From Limnohabitans sp. Hippo3 (GTDB lineage: Bacteria; Pseudomonadota; Gammaproteobacteria; Burkholderiales; Burkholderiaceae_C), in NCBI RefSeq assembly GCF_003063665.1, contig NZ_NESF01000006.1, forward strand, positions 62,001 to 126,000: DNA of 64,000 bases. The letters are read 5' to 3'. The translations under genes and the position numbers were made by a program. Positions 8,821 to 17,802 of the stretch are shown here, piece after piece. The notes beneath the pieces are model-generated. The model ran no database searches and had not been told where the DNA came from. It saw nothing but the letters and a program-made list of their open reading frames with translations. The first letter of the stretch is position 1; each line of letters starts with the position of its first letter.

Positions 8821-9321
8821 TCAGATGCCGGGATGGCCTTCCAGCTGCAGCAGCGCCTGTTTGCGCCACAGCCCGCCTGCGTAGCCCGTGAGTTGGCCAC
8901 CGGCACCCAGCACGCGGTGGCAAGGCACGATGATACTCACCGGATTACGCCCCACGGCTGCACCCACGGCCCGCACCGCTTGGGGTTTGCCCAGTTGCCG
9001 AGCCAAGTCGCCATAAGTTTGGGTGTGGTGCGGGTTAATGCCCAGCAAGGCCCGCCAAACCGATTGCTGAAACGGCGTGCCCGCTGACAGGTCGAGTGGG
9101 AGATCAAAAACCTGGCGCTGCCCAGCAAAGTAGGTTTGCAGCTGCGCTGCTGCAGCTTCCAGCAAAGGGTGTCCGGCATGGGGCTGCCAGTGCTGGCGGT
9201 CGGCATCGGATGGGCCGTGCTTTTGGTCATCAAACCAGACACCGCACAGGCCTTGGTCGCTGGCGGCCAGGGTCATGGGTCCCAAGGGACTGTCGTAGCG
9301 CAGGACGTTCAACGGTTTCAT
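8821..9321 (-). CDS. ogt: Methylated-DNA--protein-cysteine methyltransferase
   Basis: Suicide DNA-repair protein (166 aa) that moves the alkyl group from O6-alkylguanine to its own cysteine. The active-site motif VPCHRVLGAGG is present near residue 132. The HTH-like helix FQQSVWRALLGI and the arginine-finger region AVRAVGAAVGRNP are also seen. The N-terminal part is the short Ogt/YbaZ-like ribonuclease-like domain (SPLGPMTLAASDQGLCGVWF), without an Ada regulatory domain. It is first in a two-gene unit with the EamA transporter. Confidence 0.93.
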   Translation of the reverse strand: MKPLNVLRYDSPLGPMTLAASDQGLCGVWFDDQKHGPSDADRQHWQPHAGHPLLEAAAAQLQTYFAGQRQVFDLPLDLSAGTPFQQSVWRALLGINPHHTQTYGDLARQLGKPQAVRAVGAAVGRNPVSIIVPCHRVLGAGGQLTGYAGGLWRKQALLQLEGHPGI

Positions 9322-9491
9322 GGCGTATCAGGTGGTCTCGGTGGGCTCCATGGTAGCAGGGAAACCCTGTTTCGGGTGTTTCACGCGGCTGGTTGAGGCG
9401 CTGTTTGGAAGCGGTTTGGACGGACTTGCCGCCTACAATGCAGTCAAGGCACAAAGCCAAGCCCATGCGGCCATTTTGATTGTTGGATCCC

Positions 9492-10895
9492 ATGCAAATC
9501 ACCCCCTCTATTTTCAAAGCCTATGACATCCGCGGTGTGGTGCCGTCGACGCTGAATGAGCAAGTGGCCGAGGGCCTAGGCAAGGCCTTTGGCACTCGGG
9601 CGCTGGCCGAAGGCCAAACCACGGTGGCCGTGGGGCGTGATGGCCGCCTGAGCGGGCCAGGCCTTGCAGCTGCGCTCATCCGTGGTCTGGTGTCGGCGGG
9701 CATCCAGGTCATTGACATTGGTTTGGCCACCACGCCCATGCTCTACTTTGCAGCCAGCACCGTGTGCCAAAGCGGCATTCAGGTGACGGGCAGCCACAAC
9801 CCCAAGGATTACAACGGCTTCAAGATGGTGTTGGCCGGTCGCGCCATTTATGGCGACGAAATCCAGGCACTGCGTCAGATGATGGAGGCTGAGAACTGGC
9901 AGCTCCAGAAGGGTGGCGGCGTGAGTCAACGCGATGTGCTGGCCGATTACACCCATCGCATCGTGGGCGACATCCGACTGTCGCGCCCCATGAAAATCGT
10001 GATCGACTCGGGCAACGGCATCGCTGGCGCCTCGGCCCCCGGCATCTTCCGCGCCCTGGGTTGCGAAGTGATCGAACTCTTCAGCGAGGTGGATGGCAAC
10101 TTCCCCAACCACCACCCCGACCCGAGCAAGCCGGAAAACCTGCAAGACCTGATCCAAGCCTTGAAAACCACGGGTGCTGAATTGGGCCTGGCCTTTGATG
10201 GCGATGGCGATCGCTTGGGCATCGTGACCGCAGACGGCCACAACATTTACCCCGACCGCCAGATGCAGTTGTTTGCGCAAGACGTGCTCAGCCGCGTGCT
10301 CGGCGGTACCATTTTGTTTGACGTGAAGTGCTCACAGCGCCTGGCCCCGGCCATCGAGGCTGCAGGTGGCAAGCCCCTGATGTACAAAACCGGCCACTCG
10401 CTCATCAAGGCCCAGATGCGGGCCATCGAGGCTGCTGGGGGCCAGGCCCCCTTGGGGGGCGAGATGAGCGGGCACATCTTCTTCAAAGAGCGCTGGTACG
10501 GTTTTGACGATGGCACCTATGCCGGCTGCCGTTTGCTCGAAATTGTGAGCAAAACCCCAGACGCCAACGCCGTCTTGAACGCCTTGCCCACCAGCTTCAG
10601 CACACCCGAGCTGAACGTGGCCTGTGCCGAAGGCGAGCCGCACAGCGTGACCAGCGCCTTGCAGGTGCTGGCTGGCGATGCCTTCAAGGCACCCGCCAAG
10701 GTTTTCACCATCGACGGCCTGCGTGTGGACTGGCCCGATGGCTTTGGCCTGATCCGCGCCTCCAACACCACCCCGGTGCTGGTGCTGCGTTTTGAAGGGC
10801 AGACCGAATCGGCCCTGCACCGCATCGAGGCCGATATGCTGGCGCTGCTGCGCTCAGTCAAACCCGATGCACAGATTCAGGCGGCGGCGCACTGA
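9492..10895 (+). CDS. manB: Phosphomannomutase/phosphoglucomutase
   Basis: Interconverts hexose 6- and 1-phosphates and supplies mannose-1-P or glucose-1-P for LPS and exopolysaccharide precursors. The 467-aa protein has the phosphoserine loop TGSHNPKDYNGFKM, the metal loop DGDGDRLG, the sugar-binding loop GGEMSGHIFF, and the C-terminal phosphate-binding RASNTTPVLVLRFE. The start at 9492 (MQITPSIFKAYDIRG) matches AlgC-type proteins. It stands 25 nt ahead of the LPS glycosyltransferase run, consistent with precursor supply. Confidence 0.93.
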   Translation: MQITPSIFKAYDIRGVVPSTLNEQVAEGLGKAFGTRALAEGQTTVAVGRDGRLSGPGLAAALIRGLVSAGIQVIDIGLATTPMLYFAASTVCQSGIQVTGSHNPKDYNGFKMVLAGRAIYGDEIQALRQMMEAENWQLQKGGGVSQRDVLADYTHRIVGDIRLSRPMKIVIDSGNGIAGASAPGIFRALGCEVIELFSEVDGNFPNHHPDPSKPENLQDLIQALKTTGAELGLAFDGDGDRLGIVTADGHNIYPDRQMQLFAQDVLSRVLGGTILFDVKCSQRLAPAIEAAGGKPLMYKTGHSLIKAQMRAIEAAGGQAPLGGEMSGHIFFKERWYGFDDGTYAGCRLLEIVSKTPDANAVLNALPTSFSTPELNVACAEGEPHSVTSALQVLAGDAFKAPAKVFTIDGLRVDWPDGFGLIRASNTTPVLVLRFEGQTESALHRIEADMLALLRSVKPDAQIQAAAH

Positions 10896-10920
10896 GCAAG
10901 ACCTTCGAGAAAAAACGTTC

Positions 10921-12003
10921 ATGAGTGCCCTTCACCCTTTGCTGAGTTCTGACCCTGAGGTCATCGTGTTCAACTTGAAGCAGCGTTACACCGGTGTTTC
11001 TGCCACGATCAATGCACTTGTGCCTTTGCAGGCCCAGCAATGGCCCTTGGGTTTTTGCGGTGTGCGCATGTCCAACGGCATCGATGGCATGACCTTGGGG
11101 CAGGCGATTGCCCTGTCGCGCAAGCCGCCTAAGGGTCGACCTTTCCGCATTTGGCATGTTCGACGTGATCCGGAAATGATGGCGGCGATTTTTGCACGTG
11201 ATGTGTTGCGGCTGCCGATCAAGTTGGTGTTCACCTCGGCGGCCCAGCATTTGCATGGGCGCTTTCCACGCTGGCTGATTTCCAAAATGGACGCGGTCAT
11301 TTCCACCACGCCTCTGGCGGCCAGTTTTGTACCCAATACCACCGCAGTGGTGCCGCATGGCATTGATTTGTCTCGTTTCAGTCCACCGCCGGACAAACTC
11401 AAGGCTTGGGCCGATTCGGGTTTGCCTGGGGAATACGGCATTGGTGTGTTTGGTCGTGTACGGCCTGACAAAGGCAGTGATGTCTTTGTGCACGCCATGA
11501 TCCAGGCTTTGCCCCAGTTGCCGGGTGCGACGGCTGTCATCGCTGGGTTGGCACAGCCGCAGCACCAGGCTTATCAGCAAGATCTTCAGCGCCAGATCGA
11601 TGCGGCGGGATTGCATGACCGGATTGTCTTTTTGGGCGAAGTGCCCGCAGGTGAGGTTCACCTGTGGTACCAACGATGCCTGTTGTGTGTCGCGTGTCCG
11701 CGTTATGAGCCCTTTGGCTTGACGCCGTTTGAGGCGGCTGCCACGGCTTGTGCACTGGTTTGTTCGCGCACGGGGGCCTTTGACCAATTGGCCATACCCG
11801 GCCAAACCGGTGAAATGGTGGACACCGACGACGTGCCAGGACTGACCCGCGCGGTCGTCTCTGTGCTGAAAGATCCGACCCATGCGGTGCAGATGGGGCA
11901 GGCTGCACGTGCCCGGGTGAGCGAGCACTTTTCGCTGGCCCGGGAGGCCGAGGGCATCTCGCGCGTGTACAAGGGACTCTTTGAAAAGGCCCGAGCCGGA
12001 TGA
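10921..12003 (+). CDS. Glycosyltransferase family 4, probable LPS core
   Basis: A 360-aa GT-B fold transferase. The C-terminal half shows GVFGRVRPDKGSDVFVHAM, then FLGEVPAGEVHLWYQRC and the nucleotide-sugar site YEPFGLTPFEAAATACALVC with the E-x7-E glutamate. The first gene of a chain overlapping by 4 nt with waaA, it probably adds a sugar to the LPS inner core. The sugar and linkage are not predictable. It starts 25 nt after manB. Confidence 0.85.
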   Translation: MSALHPLLSSDPEVIVFNLKQRYTGVSATINALVPLQAQQWPLGFCGVRMSNGIDGMTLGQAIALSRKPPKGRPFRIWHVRRDPEMMAAIFARDVLRLPIKLVFTSAAQHLHGRFPRWLISKMDAVISTTPLAASFVPNTTAVVPHGIDLSRFSPPPDKLKAWADSGLPGEYGIGVFGRVRPDKGSDVFVHAMIQALPQLPGATAVIAGLAQPQHQAYQQDLQRQIDAAGLHDRIVFLGEVPAGEVHLWYQRCLLCVACPRYEPFGLTPFEAAATACALVCSRTGAFDQLAIPGQTGEMVDTDDVPGLTRAVVSVLKDPTHAVQMGQAARARVSEHFSLAREAEGISRVYKGLFEKARAG

Positions 12004-13355
12004 CACGGGTATGGCCTGGTTTGACTGGCTTCGAGCGACTGGCCTTGATCGCCTACGGTGTCTTGTTGCACGTTTTGCAGCCTTTGCTGCGCCAAAAGCT
12101 GCGTCGTCGTGCGCAGCACGAGCCTCAATACGGGCTGAATGTGGCGCAAAGGTTCGGACAATACGCTGACAGCTCGCCTGAGGGCGGTTTTGTTTGGCTT
12201 CACGCCGTGTCCTTGGGGGAGACCCGTGCTGCGGCCTTGCTCTTGCCGGCATTGCGTGAGGTCTTTCCGGGTATGCGCCTACTTTTGACACACGGTACGG
12301 CCACGGGATGGGTGCAGGGCAGGGCGCTGCTGGAGGCTGGGGATGTTCAAGTGTGGTTGCCTTGGGATACGGCGCAGGCGACGCGTCAATTTCTGGCGCA
12401 CTTCAAGCCCAGCATGGGCTTGCTGATGGAGACCGAGGTGTGGCCCCATCTGGTGCAGGCCTGCCGTCAAGCGGGTGTGCCCTTGTGTTTGCTCAATGCA
12501 CGCATGAGTGAAAAATCCTGTCGCCGTGCATTGCGCTGGCCCGCGCTGTCGGGGCCTGCTTACCGTGGTTTGAGTCTGGTGTTGGCGCAATCCGTGCCCG
12601 ATGCGCAGCGTTTGTTGCGTCTGGGTTGCCGGGATGTGCGTGTTGTCGGGAACCTGAAATTTGATGTTGTGGTTTCTGACCAAGCCCGAAAACAGGCGAC
12701 ACTTTGGCGTAGCGGTCTGGGCAGTCGACCCGTCGTGATGCTGGCCAGTACCCGCGAGGGGGAAGAGGTGTTGTGGTTGCAGGCGCTGCAGTCCCAACCC
12801 GATCGTCTCGAACAACTCAAGGCGCTGGGCGTTTTGTGGCTTTTGGTGCCTCGGCACCCGCAGCGCTTTGACGAGGTGAATGCTTTGCTTGCACAGGCCG
12901 CGTTGCTATGTGAGCGCAGAAGCGCATGGGGTGATCGTGAACCTGATGCGGCTCGCATGACCAGTGCCGATGTGGTTTTGGGCGACAGCCTGGGCGAAAT
13001 GCAGACCTACTATCTGGTCAGTCGCATGGCATTGCTCGGTGGCAGTTTTGCACCCTTGGGGGGGCAAAATTTGATTGAAGCCGCAGCGTGCGCTTGTCCC
13101 GTGGTCATGGGACCGCACACTTTTAATTTTGCAGATGCGGCCACTGCGGCTGTTGAGCAAGGTGCTGCAGTGCAGGTGCAGGACATGCAAGCGGCCTTGG
13201 ACCATGTGGTGCAGGCCTTGAGTCAGCCGCAGTGGCTTGAGCAGGCGCAAAAAGCGGCGGTTCAATTGCTGGAAAAAGGGCGAGGTGCTGTGCCCCAGCA
13301 CATCAAAGCCTTGCGTTCAATGGCTGAGATCAACAGGCATGGGGACATGGCATGA
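12000..13355 (+). CDS. waaA: 3-deoxy-D-manno-octulosonic acid transferase
   Basis: Adds Kdo from CMP-Kdo to lipid IVA at the inner face of the inner membrane. The 451-aa protein has an N-terminal membrane-anchoring segment, the motif HAVSLGETRAAALLLPAL with the catalytic Glu, an MxTEVWP-type motif (MGLLMETEVWPHLVQ), and the CMP-Kdo site GGSFAPLGGQNLIEAAA. It overlaps the upstream glycosyltransferase and the downstream GT2 gene by 4 nt each (ATGA), indicating translational coupling. It is a little longer than enterobacterial WaaA. Confidence 0.94.
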   Translation: MTRVWPGLTGFERLALIAYGVLLHVLQPLLRQKLRRRAQHEPQYGLNVAQRFGQYADSSPEGGFVWLHAVSLGETRAAALLLPALREVFPGMRLLLTHGTATGWVQGRALLEAGDVQVWLPWDTAQATRQFLAHFKPSMGLLMETEVWPHLVQACRQAGVPLCLLNARMSEKSCRRALRWPALSGPAYRGLSLVLAQSVPDAQRLLRLGCRDVRVVGNLKFDVVVSDQARKQATLWRSGLGSRPVVMLASTREGEEVLWLQALQSQPDRLEQLKALGVLWLLVPRHPQRFDEVNALLAQAALLCERRSAWGDREPDAARMTSADVVLGDSLGEMQTYYLVSRMALLGGSFAPLGGQNLIEAAACACPVVMGPHTFNFADAATAAVEQGAAVQVQDMQAALDHVVQALSQPQWLEQAQKAAVQLLEKGRGAVPQHIKALRSMAEINRHGDMA

Positions 13356-14212
13356 GCTATCCGGCTTTTTCGCAGGTCACCATCGTGGTGGTCACTTACA
13401 ACAGCGCACATTGTTTGCCGATGCTCTCGCCCTTGTTGTCGGTTTGTCCGAATGTGCTGATCTCGGACAATGGCAGTGACGACGGTACGGCGGACAAAGC
13501 GCAGATGCTGTGGACGCATGTCACGGTTCTGGCGCACGGTCGTAACCTCGGTTTTGGCGCAGCCAACAACCGCGCCTTGGCCCAGGTGAAAACACCATTT
13601 GCCTTGCTGTTGAATCCCGATTGTGAAATGACGCCACAGGCTTTGCTGGCCTTGCTGTCATCGGCTGAAATTTTCACTGATGTTGCGCTTTTGGCGCCCC
13701 AACTCATGGCCTCAGAGGAAAAGGCGGAGGTCAATTACAGGTGGCCCTCTGCGTATTGGACCAGCCGTGGTCCTGCCGCCGAAGGTCCGCTGTGTGTGGG
13801 CTTTGTTTGTGGCGCCGTCATGCTGCTTCGAATGGAGAGGATGGCCCTGACCGGCTTTTTCGATGAATGCTTTTTTCTGTACTACGAAGATGATGACTTG
13901 TGCCTGAGGCTTTTTCAGGCCAAGCAGCCGATGGTGCTTTGCCCTGATGTGAAGGTGCTGCATCGGTCGCGAGGGTCTGTTCGAGGCCGATCACCTTGGC
14001 GCAGTGAATACCTGCGTGGTTTTCACCATGCACAATCGAAGCTGATATTTTTGAAGAAACATGAGTCTTTGCAGGCCGCACAAAAGCTGCGAAGACGCCT
14101 GATTTGGACGACCACGCTGGCATTGCCATTGCGGGTCATCCTGTTTTCGCCCAAGCTGCTGGCCCGCATGTGGGGTCGTTGGTGTGGGGTGTTGAAATGG
14201 AAAGCATCATGA
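13352..14212 (+). CDS. Glycosyltransferase family 2
   Basis: A 286-aa GT-A fold transferase similar to rhamnosyltransferases of the WbbL type. It starts VTIVVVTYNSAHCLP, has DNGSDDGT, the DxD-like NPDCEMTP, and the acceptor motif FDECFFLYYEDDDLCLRL. A hydrophobic basic tail may contact the membrane. It is coupled by ATGA overlaps to waaA upstream and to the next GT2 gene downstream. It is probably an LPS core or O-unit transferase. Confidence 0.85.
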   Translation: MSYPAFSQVTIVVVTYNSAHCLPMLSPLLSVCPNVLISDNGSDDGTADKAQMLWTHVTVLAHGRNLGFGAANNRALAQVKTPFALLLNPDCEMTPQALLALLSSAEIFTDVALLAPQLMASEEKAEVNYRWPSAYWTSRGPAAEGPLCVGFVCGAVMLLRMERMALTGFFDECFFLYYEDDDLCLRLFQAKQPMVLCPDVKVLHRSRGSVRGRSPWRSEYLRGFHHAQSKLIFLKKHESLQAAQKLRRRLIWTTTLALPLRVILFSPKLLARMWGRWCGVLKWKAS

Positions 14213-15000
14213 AGTCTGTAGATCGAACCACGCTGTGCATCGGCATTCTGACGATGAACGAGGAACGTCGGATTGCCCAATGCATTCAAAGCGCCAAGTT
14301 CGCCGATCAGATTGTGGTCGTGGACAGTGGCAGCACCGATCGCACGAGGGAAATCGCCAAAGAGCTGGGGGCGGAAGTTCAGCGCCACGATGACTGGCAA
14401 GGTTTTGCGGCTCAACGCACTCGTCTGCTGCAGTATGTCAAAACGGACTATATTTTTTTTCTGGATGCCGACGAAGTGATTGGTGAGGCCTTGGCCGAGG
14501 AAATTCGCGCCGCTGTAGCCAGCCAACGAGATGCCATTTGGGAGGTCTTGTGGAACCAGGTAGCCTATGGCCGGCCGCTCACATTGATGAAATCAACAGC
14601 AGGCGTCCAGCGTTTGTTCAAAACGGCATCTGTCGAAAAATTTGAGGGTGTCGTGCACGAGGGCGCCATCATGCGCAATGGGTCACGTCCTGTGATCAAG
14701 TTTCGCGAACGCTTGTTGCACTACTCGCGAGAAACAGTGCATGGCAGTTTGCTCAAATTGGCGCAGTATGTGCAGCACGGTGCGGCCAAGAGGGCACAGC
14801 TTGGTAAAACTGGCGGCGTGTTGCGCGGGTTTGCGTCGGCCTTCGCCATATTTTTGAAACTCTACCTTTTTCGTCGTGGTTTTTTGTGCGGTGCAGAAGG
14901 CTTTTTGTTCTGTTTTTTCATTGCGCTCGAATGCTTTTTCCGTTACGCCGCTTTGAAATATGACTTCAATGAACCAGGGGTTGCGCTTTCAAAGCGTTGA
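14209..15000 (+). CDS. Glycosyltransferase family 2, WaaE/KdtX-like
   Basis: A 263-aa transferase like the LPS core beta-1,4-glucosyltransferase WaaE. It has IGILTMNEERRIAQCI, VVVDSGSTDRTREIAKELGAEV, and FLDADEVI as the DxD site. The C-terminus is hydrophobic with a membrane-associated stretch (LYLFRRGFLCGAEGFLFCFF). The ATG at 14209 overlaps the preceding stop by 4 nt; an in-frame ATG 12 nt earlier is possible. WaaE-type genes commonly lie near waaA, which supports the assignment. Confidence 0.82.
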   Translation: MKSVDRTTLCIGILTMNEERRIAQCIQSAKFADQIVVVDSGSTDRTREIAKELGAEVQRHDDWQGFAAQRTRLLQYVKTDYIFFLDADEVIGEALAEEIRAAVASQRDAIWEVLWNQVAYGRPLTLMKSTAGVQRLFKTASVEKFEGVVHEGAIMRNGSRPVIKFRERLLHYSRETVHGSLLKLAQYVQHGAAKRAQLGKTGGVLRGFASAFAIFLKLYLFRRGFLCGAEGFLFCFFIALECFFRYAALKYDFNEPGVALSKR

Positions 15001-15027
15001 ATCACTTCACCAATCCAAGATTGATCC

Positions 15028-16008
15028 ATGAAAATTTTGCTCGTTCATCAAACCAAGATTCCTGTCTTTTCTTATGGAGGGACCGAGCGTGTGGTATGGG
15101 ATTTGGCCAAAGGCCTGATTGAGCTGGGGCATGAGGTCACTTTTTTGGTTCCAGAGGGGTCAAGCTGTGATTTCGCCAAGGTGATTTGCATCGACGCTAC
15201 GAAACCAATCATGGCGCAGATACCGTCTGACGCCTTTGACATCGTTCACTTCCAGTCGAACACGGAAATGGAACCTGATTTCCCTTACCTGGTCACTGAA
15301 CACGGTAACAGCAAGCGGGAATATCCTTTTCCACTGAATACAGTCTTCATTTCCAAAAATCATGCGGATCGGTATGGCTCCAAAGAATTCGTCTACAACG
15401 GTTTGGACTGGTCCTCTTATGGGGCTGTCGACTGGAGCATGCCTCGCCTTCGCCATCATTTCCTAGGCAAAGGCTCGTGGCCTGTCAAGAACCTCAAAGG
15501 GGCGATTCAAGTGGCTCGCAGGGCGGGTGTGGAGCTGGCCGTGCTGGGGGGCACGCGACTGAATTTGTCTCGTACCTTCCGATTCACCCCATGGCGCTCC
15601 ATCCATTTTCACGGCATGGTGGGTGGTGAGCTGAAGTTTCGCTTGCTCAATGAATCCAAAGGCATGATTTTTCCAGTGCGCTGGAATGAGCCTTTTGGCT
15701 TGGCCGTGATCGAGAGCCTGTATTTCGGCAATCCGGTGTTTGCAACCCCCTATGGCGCGCTCCCGGAGATCGTGTTGTCTGAACACGGATATTTATCTGA
15801 TTCCGTTTCTGACTTGGCTCTGGCGGTTCGTGAGATGACGTTCGATCCTCGTGAATGCCATCAACGAGCGGTTTCCATGTTTAACCATGTGGCGATGGCG
15901 AAGGGGTATCTGGAAAAATACCAGCGCGTCCTGGATGGTGAGCGCATGAATGCAACACAACCCGTGCTCAAAGAAAATGGCCATCAACTGTTGCCTTGGA
16001 TGGCCTGA
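15028..16008 (+). CDS. Glycosyltransferase family 4
   Basis: A 326-aa GT-B transferase. The N-terminal glycine-rich loop SYGGTERVVWDLAKGLIELGHEV and the C-terminal donor site RWNEPFGLAVIESLYFGNPV are clear, although the central domain is short for the family. It is the last gene of the LPS run, 27 nt after the WaaE-like gene. A role in LPS or capsule decoration is inferred from position only. It is less GC-rich than most neighbours, which is common for polysaccharide genes. Confidence 0.82.
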   Translation: MKILLVHQTKIPVFSYGGTERVVWDLAKGLIELGHEVTFLVPEGSSCDFAKVICIDATKPIMAQIPSDAFDIVHFQSNTEMEPDFPYLVTEHGNSKREYPFPLNTVFISKNHADRYGSKEFVYNGLDWSSYGAVDWSMPRLRHHFLGKGSWPVKNLKGAIQVARRAGVELAVLGGTRLNLSRTFRFTPWRSIHFHGMVGGELKFRLLNESKGMIFPVRWNEPFGLAVIESLYFGNPVFATPYGALPEIVLSEHGYLSDSVSDLALAVREMTFDPRECHQRAVSMFNHVAMAKGYLEKYQRVLDGERMNATQPVLKENGHQLLPWMA

Positions 16009-16110
16009 GTCAGCCTCAGAAAAAATACCCGTCAAACTTTGAACTGGTATTCTGTCTGGCGCGTTTGCCGAAGCTGATCCGCGCCGCTCCGCAGAGTGTG
16101 CCTGCAAAAT

Positions 16111-17427
16111 TTACTGTCCAAAAAGATTGTTCAGTGTTTGAACATCTTCCGCCTTGAGCACTCCTGCCGCTTGACGCAGCTTCAGTTGACCCAATAAGAC
16201 GTCGTAACGGGCTTTGGCCAGATCGCGCTTGGTCTGGAAGAGTTGGCTTTGGCTGTTGAGCACATCGATGTTGATGCGCACGCCCACCTGGTAGCCCAGC
16301 TTGTTGGCGTCCAAGGCGCTTTGGCTGGAGGCTTCGGCGGCTTCCAGGGCTTTGACCTGGCCCAGGCCGGATTGCACGCCGAAGAAGGCGGTGCGGGTGG
16401 CTTGAGCGACCGAGCGCTGCGCGGCATTCAGGTCGTTGCGGGCTTTTTCTTCCAGTGAGACGGTTTCCTGAATGCGGTTTTGTGTGGCGTGACCCGCGTA
16501 CAGGGGCAGGTTGAAGCTCAGGCCAATGGTGCCCGTGTTGTTGTTGACCCTGGAAGGAGATGCGTCACCACGGAACCGTGTACCGCCATAGGATGCGGTC
16601 AAATCCAGTGTGGGCATGTGCCCGGCTTTGGCTTTTTCGGTTTCGAGTTGGGCCACTTCCACACCAATGCGTGCTTGTTCAATGCTGGGGCTTTGCGCTG
16701 TGGCTTGTTGGACCCAAGTCTCGGCATCCCCAATCACGGTGGGGCTGAGGTTGGCCCCTGATTTGAGGGCCACGGGCTGCGCATTTTGCAAACCCACCGA
16801 TTGGTCCAGCGCCAGCTTTTTGACGCGCAGATCGTTCTCGGCCGCAATTTCCTGGGCGGTCACGAGGTCGAAGCGGGCCTGCGCTTCACGGGTGTCGGTG
16901 ATGGTCGAGGTGCCGACTTCAAAGTTGCGCTTGGCGGCAGCCAGTTGCTCGGACACGGCTGTTTTTTGGGCTTTGACAAAAGCCAGACTTTCCTGGGCGG
17001 TGAGGACCTCAAAGTAGGCTTGGCTCACACGCACGATCAGTTCTTGCTCGGCCGCTTTCAGTTGTGCTTGGGCCAAGCCGACTTGCATCATGCCCTGTTG
17101 GTAGCCTGCCCAATTTGCAGGACGGTACAGCGGCTGGCTTGCGCTGAGTGTGGCAGTTCGGGTGCCGTAACGGGCATCGCCAGCGGCGTTGATTCGGTTG
17201 TCGAAGTCGCTCTCACTGACAGTGGCGCCCAGTCCAGCAGTCGGGCGCAGCAAGGCTTTGGCTTGCTCGGCTTTGGCCAGGTTGGCCTGGTACTGCGATT
17301 GCGCGGCTTTGAATGCAGCGTCATGGCCTTTGGCTGCCTCATAAAGCTGAGCCAGGCTTTGGGCCTGGGCCGTGCCTGCCAGTGCAGCGGCCAAAGAAAG
17401 GGACAAAGGCAAGAGGCGCAGTTTCAT
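16111..17427 (-). CDS. tolC: TolC-family outer membrane efflux channel
   Basis: A 438-aa outer membrane channel subunit with a signal peptide ending ALAGTAQAQ. The mature protein has two repeats of long coiled-coil helices with the OEP signatures (AQLKAAEQELIVRVSQAYFEVL; SFNLPLYAGHATQNRI; a C-terminal RINIDVLNSQSQLF). It is the last gene of a minus-strand run that starts with a TetR regulator and an RND pump. It can serve as the pump's exit duct, although TolC proteins often serve several pumps. Confidence 0.92.
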   Translation of the reverse strand: MKLRLLPLSLSLAAALAGTAQAQSLAQLYEAAKGHDAAFKAAQSQYQANLAKAEQAKALLRPTAGLGATVSESDFDNRINAAGDARYGTRTATLSASQPLYRPANWAGYQQGMMQVGLAQAQLKAAEQELIVRVSQAYFEVLTAQESLAFVKAQKTAVSEQLAAAKRNFEVGTSTITDTREAQARFDLVTAQEIAAENDLRVKKLALDQSVGLQNAQPVALKSGANLSPTVIGDAETWVQQATAQSPSIEQARIGVEVAQLETEKAKAGHMPTLDLTASYGGTRFRGDASPSRVNNNTGTIGLSFNLPLYAGHATQNRIQETVSLEEKARNDLNAAQRSVAQATRTAFFGVQSGLGQVKALEAAEASSQSALDANKLGYQVGVRINIDVLNSQSQLFQTKRDLAKARYDVLLGQLKLRQAAGVLKAEDVQTLNNLFGQ

Positions 17428-17462
17428 GGAGAGCTTTCAAAAATTCAGCGAGGCCAGTCGGT

Positions 17463-17792
17463 TCAATACACCGGGATGGTCGGGTCGACTTGGGCAGACC
17501 AGGCGTGGATGCCGCCCGAGACGTTGATCACCTGGAAGCCATGTTGTTGCAAAAAGGCCGCCACTTGCATGCTGCGGCCGCCGTGGTGGCACAGGCAGGC
17601 GATGGGGCGGGATTTGTCCAGCTCATCCAGGCGTGCAGGAATGGTTTGCATGGGCATGTGCACCAGGTCCAGCGCGTCGGTTTTGGCGCTGGCGGTTTGC
17701 ACTTCCCAGCCTTCACGCACGTCCAGCAGAACGGGGCGTTGGGTTTGGCCTTTGGCCCAGTCGGTCAGCTGTGCGGGGGAGATTTGTTCCAT
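17463..17792 (-). CDS. Rhodanese-like protein
   Basis: A 109-aa single-domain rhodanese. LLDVREGWEVQTA is the CH2-A motif and ACLCHHGGRSMQVAAFL holds the active-site loop CHHGGR with the catalytic cysteine. Such proteins carry persulfide sulfur; the acceptor here is unknown. The start at 17792 (MEQISPAQLTDW) fits the domain. It lies between pcm (10 nt) and tolC (35 nt), an arrangement I associate with Comamonadaceae. Confidence 0.88.
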   Translation of the reverse strand: MEQISPAQLTDWAKGQTQRPVLLDVREGWEVQTASAKTDALDLVHMPMQTIPARLDELDKSRPIACLCHHGGRSMQVAAFLQQHGFQVINVSGGIHAWSAQVDPTIPVY

Positions 17793-17802
17793 GGCGGGCC
17801 GT

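Noticed and set aside
10858-12291. 477-codon open frame opposite the first glycosyltransferase and waaA
   Set aside because: No domain; it spans two overlapping real genes.
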